Source: DASZRZ01 sp963732925 (lineage in GTDB: Bacteria > Acidobacteriota > Terriglobia > Terriglobales > Acidobacteriaceae). From it: 64,000 bases of DNA. The stretch lies in NCBI GenBank assembly GCA_963732925.1, contig CAVTBJ010000007.1:148812-212811 (forward strand), given 5' to 3'. The position numbers and the translations under genes are program-made. Position 1 is the first letter of the stretch; every line of letters starts with the position of its first letter. Shown in pieces: positions 57,386-64,000 of this stretch. Under the pieces are notes generated by a model that worked only from the letters and a program-made list of their open reading frames with translations, did no database searches and was not told the DNA's origin.

Positions 57386-58465
57386 CTACGCGTGAAAACT
57401 GGTTTCCTGCTTTCTCGCCAGTACCATGCGTTGCATCCAGTATCTGGTCGTCAGTTGTTCCCTCACCTCAGGGCTCGGCCGGTACCGATTGAGCCACTTC
57501 CCAAGATTTTCCGGCGTGATTTCGTCCCAGCTGTTGAGACTGACGACGGGCAGCCCTGAAAATAGGGGATCCAGTGAAGAACGGGGTGCCGAGCACAATA
57601 TGGTTCAATACCAGTGCCTCCCAGGTTCGATGACAATCGAGTCCGTGCCCGTGGGGACTTAGGACAAAAGCAAATTCTCCCCGAGTCCGCCACATCTCGC
57701 TTCGATGTAGCCGACGGGGTTGGAGATGTGCCGCAGCATTCCTGCGCAGTTTGCGGACGATCTCGTGTCTGCTTTCTTCCAGAATGGCTCCCTCCAGCCC
57801 TCGCCGCAGCATACTGCGTGGATGCACGATGCTGGTAATGCCGGAGCCAGTCTGCCAGGCAAAGTCCAGATACACTTTGGGAACTCGCTCCCACGTTGGA
57901 GGCAGACTCTCTCGCGCTTGCTTCAGGGTCAACTCCTGTTCCGTGGGTGTACTCGTTTGTTCTTCCCAGCAGGGCTTTTCCGCCAGGGTGTGAAAATCAA
58001 TTCCGATGGGAATAGGAGATAGTTTTGGCGAGATTTGGGATCCATCAAAGTTCTGAGTAAACCAGTGTTCTACTTTTCCGAACCCAGCAGTACGTCCCGT
58101 ATCTCCCGCGGAATTCCCGATGGCATGGAAGTGTCTGAATCTGACGTCACCAGAACAAATCTGGCGTGTATTCGCGGAAGAATCCGCCGTACAAAGGCTC
58201 TCAGCCAGGATGCCCGAACCCAGACTCGATCTCCCTCTTGCACCGAGTCCAGGCACTCGGGACAAAGAATCCGATCGTCGGGGGCCTGCGCCGATCCCGG
58301 CGCTCCCGCCAGAAAAGACACTGCCGAATACTCCCCTGCTCCGGGAAACTCGTCAGGAATTCGCCACTCGCAGCAAGAAGCGATTCCCTTATTCCAAATC
58401 AGTTCGACCATTCCAGCTTGGCGCTTCTGCGCCGGCGGATTTTGGTTCTGGATTTGAAGGCTCAA
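57386..58465 (-). CDS. Exostosin/GT-like glycosyltransferase, several frameshifts
   Basis: Reading through three or more shifts gives about 355 residues: LCPECLDSVQEGDRVWVRAS, RFVLVTSDSDTSMPSGIP, WFTQNFDG followed by LSPIPIGIDFHT, and FAFVLSPHGHGLDCHRTWEA, then SGLPVVSLNSWDEITPENLG. The last two are the donor-site pattern of exostosin-like transferases. Most likely it adds a sugar to the exopolysaccharide repeat. Whether it is functional depends on whether the indels are real. Confidence 0.6.
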
Positions 58466-58652
58466 AGCTGGAAACCTAGGTTCTGATTTTCACTGCGAAA
58501 ACGACACAACAGCAACACCCAGGAGAGAACACAGAACCAACCCGGATTCTTGTACTTCGGTAATCGCCGAGGCAAACACAAATCACCTGGGTAGCTGAAA
58601 TGCAACGCCGCCATTGCGCGCCTCAAATCACCCGCCGCGCCTCCGCGTCGTT

Positions 58653-59859
58653 TCAATCTCTATTGGTACCAGCGGCCGTCTCGACCTCGCGGCCGACCTC
58701 ATCCTGTGGAAGATTGGCCACGCTGGAATGAGTCCGCGTCGGGTCGGCGCCCGTGCAGAGCAACTGGAAAAACTCTTCGTACTGATCAACGATATGGTCC
58801 CAGGTATAGGCCTGCAGGATACGCTCCGGCGCTCGGCGACGAAGCTCCTGCGCAGCATCGGGATTGTGTTCCAGCCATTCGATTCTCTCCGTAAGGTGAT
58901 CGGCGCTATCGAACAGAACCCCGTATTCTTCGAGCACTTCGGCATTGAACGGAGTGTCAAGAGCCAGAATGCAATTGCCATAGCCAAGAGCCTTGAGCAA
59001 CGAGGGATTGGTTCCTCCCATACTGTGGCCATGAATATAAGCGTAAGCGTTGCAGTGCAGTTCCTTAATTCCATCGACACTGTCGATGTGACCCAGAAAC
59101 CGGACCCGCGGGTCCGGGGTGGCTCGCAACTGCCTCTCAAACTCACTCCTGTAGTTTGCTCCGCCGGCAATGACGAGCAACCGTCGGAGAATTTGAGTTC
59201 ACAAACCCCTTCAAAATCATGTCTGCATTGTTTTCCGGGACCAAACGGCTGGCGATCAGGTAATACCCTCCAGGGGTTAGCCCCCAGGCCTGGAGGGCTT
59301 CCGGCCAGCTGGAGCTCTCTACGTTTGCGCCGTAAGCAATGCACGCAGATCGGATTCCGAACTCCTGCAGGTACAGCTGGCGCATGGCATACGCGTCAGT
59401 GATGATTCCCCTGGGCAGAATCTTTCCGCTGTACTTGGCGTTCAGATAAAAATACTTTTTCGCCAAGCTTCCCCACTTGCCCCGCTTCCACTCAATGCCA
59501 TCGACATTCAAAGCACAATGCTTGCCGGCCAGTCTGGGCAGAATGCAATGAAACGCGTTCCCAACATTAGTTACGAAGATGACATCCACACGACGAAACA
59601 ATACGTCGAGCATGCATGCCAGAGTGTGGGTAGGAGTCCCGAGCGCTTTGCTTTCAATGCTTGGCAAATAGAGCAGCCGTACTCCGTTGTAGACCGCTGG
59701 CCTGGAACGAAATAGCGAACGGCGGCAATATACGATCACTTCGTGTCCCCGCGCCACAAGTCGGGGCGCGAGTTCTTCGTAAAAAGTCTCAATGCCGCTA
59801 TATGTGGAAGGAATGCCTCGCCCGCCAATAATCGCGATGCGGAGCTTTCCTGGCGCCAT
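58653..59859 (-). CDS. GT4 glycosyltransferase with DUF1972 N-terminus, one frameshift
   Basis: About 400 residues after repair. RIAIIGGRGIPSTYSGIETF and YEELAPRLVARGHEVIVYCR is the DUF1972 opening of rhamnosyltransferase-like GT4 enzymes. The C-terminal half has LVIAGGANYRSEF, RVRFLGHIDSVDGIKEL and HGHSMGGTNPSLLKALGYGN. The frame shifts near 59180. ATG 59859 has AGGA 8 nt upstream; an ATG at 59874 is less well placed. It adds a sugar to the lipid-linked glycan in the cytoplasm. Confidence 0.75.
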
Positions 59860-60019
59860 ATGCTGTTTCCTCATGTAATGTTCCCGCCTGACAGCAGACG
59901 CTAATTTATAACCGAAGCCTGGGTCCGCTCTTGCCCAACCGCCACTTCGTAAGCGTGCAACACCCCCGCAGCCAGCAGGTCCCGGTCGAACTCCGCGCTG
60001 CGCGCAAGTCCCATTTGGC

Positions 60020-61035
60020 TCAATTTTGAGCGCGAGACTCGCTTCCCAGTATTGTACGTAAAGATTCCACTAGATTGGCCAGGCTTCGCGGGTCTACAAG
60101 CAGAGCAGCGTTCCCTGCAGTCTCCTCCAGAGCCGAGCCGGTGGAGGTGATCACCGGAGTGCCGCAGGCCATTGCCTCCACCACGGGCAGGCCAAATCCC
60201 TCAAACCACGACGGGAAAACGAAGATTTCAGCCGCATTGTAGAATGACGGCAAGTCTGCTGCGGACACGTAGCCTGTGATCAGCACCGAGTTCCCCAGCC
60301 CCAACTCCCGGATCCTCGCAAGCAAGCGTTTTGCTTGGTAGTCGCTCGGTCCCACAATAACTAAGAGGTCGGCGGCCCCTTCCACGCGGATTCGGCTGAA
60401 TGCTTCTGCCAGCAATGGCAGGTTTTTACGTTCCTGCACCCTGCCTACATAAAGCAAAAACTTGCTGTGAATCCCATAGTGCTCCGCCAAATACTCCTTG
60501 CACTTCTCTCGATCGAGCGGCCGAAATTCCGGCGAAGCCGCGAGCGGGGCAACAGTGACGCGCGTGGGGTCGACTCCATATCTTGCTATGATGTCATCCG
60601 CCGAGAAGCGGGAGACCGTGACAATTCGATCTGCCCGGCGAACCGACCACGGTACCAGCCATCGCGCACGGCATGCTTCCGGAAACGAAAGGACTGCGGC
60701 AGATGTTCATGGGCCAGGTCATGAACCGTTAGCACTGTCCTGCTCTTGCATGCGGGAGGCAGAATGTACTGCGCATGGAAGACGTCGTGCCGGGCAGACC
60801 GCAAGCGCAAGGGAAAAGCAATCGGGATGCGCAGCAGGGGACTCGCCGGACGTATTCGTTCCACCTCAAACCGGCTGTCCAGCGTGGTCCCAAGGTCCAG
60901 AGGATGGGTGTGATAAAGAGTGAAGTGGTGATTCGTCACATTCCGTGCCAACCCGGCAACCAGTTGCCGGTAGTCCATTTTCATATTGCCTCCAGCCCGC
61001 GCTCCAATGCTATGGATATCAATACCAATATTCAT
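60020..61035 (-). CDS. GT4 glycosyltransferase, one -1 frameshift
   Basis: About 338 residues. N-terminal acceptor domain MNIGIDIHSIGARAGGNM with VFHAQYILPP and TVLTVHDLAHEHLP; C-terminal donor domain FLLYVGRVQERKNLPLLAEA, FEGFGLPVVEAMACGTPVIT, with the conserved EGFGxPxxEAMAxG motif. One base is missing near 60650; between the two open parts the third frame reads SRFSADDIIARYGVDPTRV as expected. Divergent from the next gene across an 87-bp gap holding a palindrome. Confidence 0.75.
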
Positions 61036-61074
61036 TGCCAGTTACCCGAAGCCGCCAGCACTTGAAGCAGAGTT

Positions 61075-61091
61075 GCTATATTCAATATAGC
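61075..61091. promoter_or_regulatory. Perfect 17-bp palindrome between divergent glycosyltransferase genes
   Basis: GCTATATT-C-AATATAGC (61075-61091) is an exact inverted repeat in the 87-bp divergent spacer. It could be a repressor site covering both promoters; the AT-rich core also resembles -10 sequences. Confidence 0.5.
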
Positions 61092-61122
61092 GAAAGAAAA
61101 AACGCAACCCTGGTTCCCGGCC

Positions 61123-62324
61123 ATGAAGATCGCACTTATCATCCATGAACTTCTTGTCGAAGGCGGTTGTGAACGGCAAATCATTGCTCTGGCCAAAGCC
61201 TTGCAACAGCAAGGCCATGCGGTAACGATTTATACGTCGGCATACGATCGCCAGAATTGCTTCCCCCAGGACTGTCTTGAACTGAATATTCGAGAGATCG
61301 GCCGCGGTCGGTTGCAATGGTTGCGGCGGCCTTTTTTTCTCCGCGGCTACCTTGACATGCGAAAACTCGCTGCAACCATCCAGGATCCTCATGAGGTTTG
61401 GCACCCCAATCACTGGCCTGGACAGTGGTGTCGGTTTGGCTCAAAAAAAAACTCGGCGGTGTTGTTGTCTGGATGAGCAACAACATTCCAAATTTTTTCG
61501 AGCTCTCACTGCTCCGGGGCTCTGTTGCAAAGCGCTTCCGCGCCATGGTGGAACGACTGTATTACCGCTATGACCGAAAAGTGAACCGAGAAGTTGATCT
61601 GACTCTGCTGCTTTCTTCCTGGGCTGAACGCCGGTCCGAGCCATCTACTCTGGCGAAACCCAGATCGTTCGCCCGGCATCAATACTACAAATCGATTTTC
61701 TCCCCACGGCCACGGAAACAAGATCCGTGACCGCTTCGGATACGCGCCGCAAGAGTTCGTGCTGCTATGGCTCGGTATCTTCATGCCCATCGACGGCTTG
61801 AAGATGCCATCGTAGCCGTTTCCCGCCTCGTGAAGCGGGGACGAGCCGTTCGCTTGCTCCTTGCGGGCTCGGAGGACACCTACCCCGAGTACGCCCGTTC
61901 CCTCCGGCAACTCGCTGCGAAGCTGGGGTTGCAAGTCGCAGTCACCTTCGCGGGCAGAGTACCCGATGACGAAATCACCGACTTTTATTGCGCTTGTGAC
62001 GCTTTTGTCTTTCCGAACCACCACCAGACTTGGGGACTCGCTGTGCTGGAAGCAATGGCTTGCGGCCGGCCGGTGTTGGTTTCCACCGGAGCTGGCGTTC
62101 AGGATGTACTCACCGACCGCGAAAATGCGATCCTTTTCCCTCCGCTCGAGCCCGAGGCCCTCGCCAATGCCGTGGACCTGTTGATTTCCGACAGTGAGCT
62201 CCGCGCCAACATTGCGCGAAATGGAATGCGATTGGCTCGAACCGCTTTCAGTTGGGAGCGATTTTCGGCGGAGATGGCCGATATTTTCCGGCATACGGCT
62301 GCGACGCGAGAAGATTTTTCTTGA
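61123..62324 (+). CDS. GT4 glycosyltransferase, at least three frameshifts
   Basis: About 400 residues. MKIALIIHELLVEGGCERQI opens an acceptor domain; GVVVWMSNNIPNFFELS and VDLTLLLSSWAE follow in a second frame; the donor domain is VRLLLAGSEDTYPEYA, FCACDAFVFPNHHQTWGL (read as YCACDAFVFPNHHQTWGLAV) and LEAMACGRPVLVSTGAGVQD. Frames change near 61440, 61630 and 61790. The only glycosyltransferase of the locus on the plus strand; its stop lies 10 bp from that of the next gene. Confidence 0.68.
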
Positions 62325-62334
62325 GCTGATTCGA

Positions 62335-63449
62335 TCAAGAGAGAACCTGCCGATACAGGCTGGCGGTGTCTCTGCAGCCCGTTCCCAGGTGAACTGCTGC
62401 ACCCGCTGCAATCCTTTCTGCTTCATCTCGCGTGCTAGGCTTGGATTCCCCAGAACGGAATCCATGGAGACGGCCAATTCTTCAATAGAGTGCGGGCTGA
62501 ACAGCAAAGCCGCCTGCCCGCAGACTTCGGGAATGCTGGAAACGTTGCTGGCAATAACCGGCGTTCCTGCTGCCATAGCCTCCACAAGCGGGAAGCCGAA
62601 ACCTTCGTAAAATGAGGGCATCACCAGCAGGCTCGCGCCGGTGTAAATTCCCGCAACCTCTTCCTTGGCAAGATAGCCCGTAAGCACTACGTCATTTTGC
62701 AACCCCAGTACCAGGATCAGCTTGCTGATTTCGGAGTGCCCCGGCAGGGAGCGCATGTGCGGACCGGCAAGTACGAGCTGGCGCTTCCCCCACTTACCCT
62801 GCGCCTTCAGCAGAGCTGTGGCCCGTAGCAGCGTCGGAATGTTCTTGCGATGCGCCAGTGAGCCGACGTGCAATACATATCCGGGACGTAGCCCCAGCTT
62901 GCTGGCGAGCCTGCAGTCCATGCGGGCATACGGATGGAACAAGCTGTGATCCACACCATTGTAGATCACGTGGACCTTTTTCGCGGGGATCCGATAGTGC
63001 AGCACGATGTCTTGCTTCGAATGTTCCGACACGGTCACCACCGCGGCCGCCGTCTGCAGGACTTTGGGCACCAGCTTCTGTAAATAGGCCGACCACCACC
63101 ATGGAAAATGTTCTGGAAACAGCCGATACGAAACATCGTGAATCGTGACAATCACCGGACACGGGGCCGAGGTCGGAGCAACGAACGCGGGCGAATGCAC
63201 GAGATCAAAGTTCTGCTTCTCAAGAACCCGGGGCAATGAATAATGAGTCCAGTGCAGCCCGCGGAGAAATCGGCTGCCTCGCTGCAGCAGGTTTTGACAT
63301 GCGCCAGCAGGAGCGGCAGCCAACATCGTGACCGACAAGCCCGCGACCCGGCTCAGTGCTTCCGGTAGTAAATGGGCGTAAACACCGGTTCCGGCTCGGT
63401 CGTTGGCAGCCAGGGTGTTGTCCCAGGCGATATGATAAGTTCGCTGCAT
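62335..63449 (-). CDS. GT4 glycosyltransferase, C-terminal indel
   Basis: About 371 residues. HIAWDNTLAANDRAGTGVYA at the start, VIVTIHDVSYRLFPEHFP, YVLHVGSLAHRKNIPTLLRA, and FYEGFGFPLVEAMAAGTPVI with the conserved EGFGxPxxEAMAxG. Near 62375 one base is missing; the expected end (DTASLYRQVLS and stop) is in the next frame, otherwise the frame runs on far into its neighbour. It adds a sugar to the exopolysaccharide repeat unit. Start ATG 63449. Confidence 0.8.
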
Positions 63450-63677
63450 CAGAGCTCCGGTTCCAGTGAGACGAAGGTGGATACCGGCGCGTTTCGTGGC
63501 GGGGAATTACGCATTGTTTCCCAATTCAGAACGAATCACCGCCTCATAGCGTCAGAAACTCCGAAGAACGTTTCGGACAGGAATCTGATTCAAGGAAATT
63601 TCTTCATGACTAGATCTAGCGCTAGCCTTTACGAGTTCGGTGAACGAGCGACTTTTTCGTAGCGCATCCAAAAGCCA

Positions 63678-64000
63678 ATGCTCCGCCTTTTTCGTGGATG
63701 TGAATCTGTCCTCGACATTGGCTGCGGGCGCGGTGTTTTTCTCCAGTTGCTTGCGGAGGCCAGGATTCGGGGCGTCGGAATCGATTCCTCTTCGGAAGCC
63801 ATTGCCACATGCAAAGCCAAGGGTCTGAAAGAGGTGTACCTGGAAGAAGCACATACATTTCTGGAGAGCCGACGCGATCAGTTTGATGGCATTTACTGTA
63901 GCCATGTCATTGAGCACATGGACTACGAATCTGCAATGAAGTTGCTGAGGCTATGTCATCAGGCCTTTCGTCCTGGCGGAATTCTTCTAGCAATACGTGA
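63678..64000 (+). CDS. Class I SAM methyltransferase, cut by the window end
   Basis: About 107 residues are visible, starting at ATG 63678: VLDIGCGRGVFLQLLAEA is SAM motif I, GVGIDSSSEAI the acidic loop, and FDGIYCSHVIEHM, then HQAFRPGGILLAI, are motifs II-III. An in-frame TAG upstream and a different frame before it suggest the true N-terminus was lost to an indel. It may methylate a glycan end or precursor and so control chain length. The 3' end is outside the window. Confidence 0.75.
   Translation, partial: MLRLFRGCESVLDIGCGRGVFLQLLAEARIRGVGIDSSSEAIATCKAKGLKEVYLEEAHTFLESRRDQFDGIYCSHVIEHMDYESAMKLLRLCHQAFRPGGILLAIR

Noticed and set aside
1..64000. CRISPR array, tRNA or rRNA gene
   Set aside because: No regularly spaced repeat and no cloverleaf or rRNA-like sequence was recognised; a covariance-model search could still find a tRNA.

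Overview
The window looks like a high-GC chromosomal segment of an Acidobacteriota-type bacterium. This is inferred from the codon bias, the housekeeping gene content, an Ala/Pro-rich insertion in SMC, small TPR proteins and CvpA/YvcK/CarAB neighbours; no rRNA or tRNA gene is present to confirm it. About 40 protein genes can be supported. No CRISPR array, intact insertion sequence or integrase was seen.

Layout. 0-3.1 kb: the 3' part of a trypsin-like protease and a secreted alpha/beta-hydrolase-domain protein. 3.3-16.5 kb: a carbohydrate/sugar-acid region with a hydroxypyruvate/2-oxo-tetronate isomerase, a D-erythronate dehydrogenase-like epimerase, an FMN hydroxy-acid dehydrogenase, a tartronate-semialdehyde-reductase-like enzyme, a lactate/glycolate permease, a polyol dehydrogenase, a ribose-type ABC importer and a secreted beta-propeller protein. 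Together these could import and oxidise polyols or short hydroxy acids. 16.6-30.3 kb: a LOG-family protein, a degenerate GGDEF membrane protein, citrate synthase, a thiO-TPR-ACP-fabF operon, cysteine desulfurase and MnmA (tRNA 2-thiolation), a cupin beside an aldo/keto-reductase relic, small membrane proteins, an SDR, a secreted repeat protein and a Fis-type regulator. 30.3-51.6 kb: cvpA, purC, smc, a DUF1684 lipoprotein, an M20 peptidase, a rhodanese, a ferritin with a basic tail, a FemAB-like acyltransferase, a dapA-family gene, carB-dinB-carA, lepB, a TPR protein and yvcK. 51.6-54 kb: a degraded, lower-GC stretch with a transposase-like fragment and a broken beta-helix gene. 54-64 kb: an exopolysaccharide locus with an NAD-dependent epimerase, a polyprenyl-phosphate sugar transferase, five glycosyltransferases and a methyltransferase cut by the window end.

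A striking property is the local density of single-base indels, nearly all +1. smc has about twelve within 2.4 kb and carB five; the dapA-family gene, dinB, the epimerase and the glycosyltransferases have one or more each. Most genes from 0 to 32 kb are intact. Family motifs survive on both sides of each shift, so the genes are recent or only apparent pseudogenes. Consensus errors are the simplest explanation, but this must be settled from reads. Genes affected are annotated as one locus spanning the shifts.
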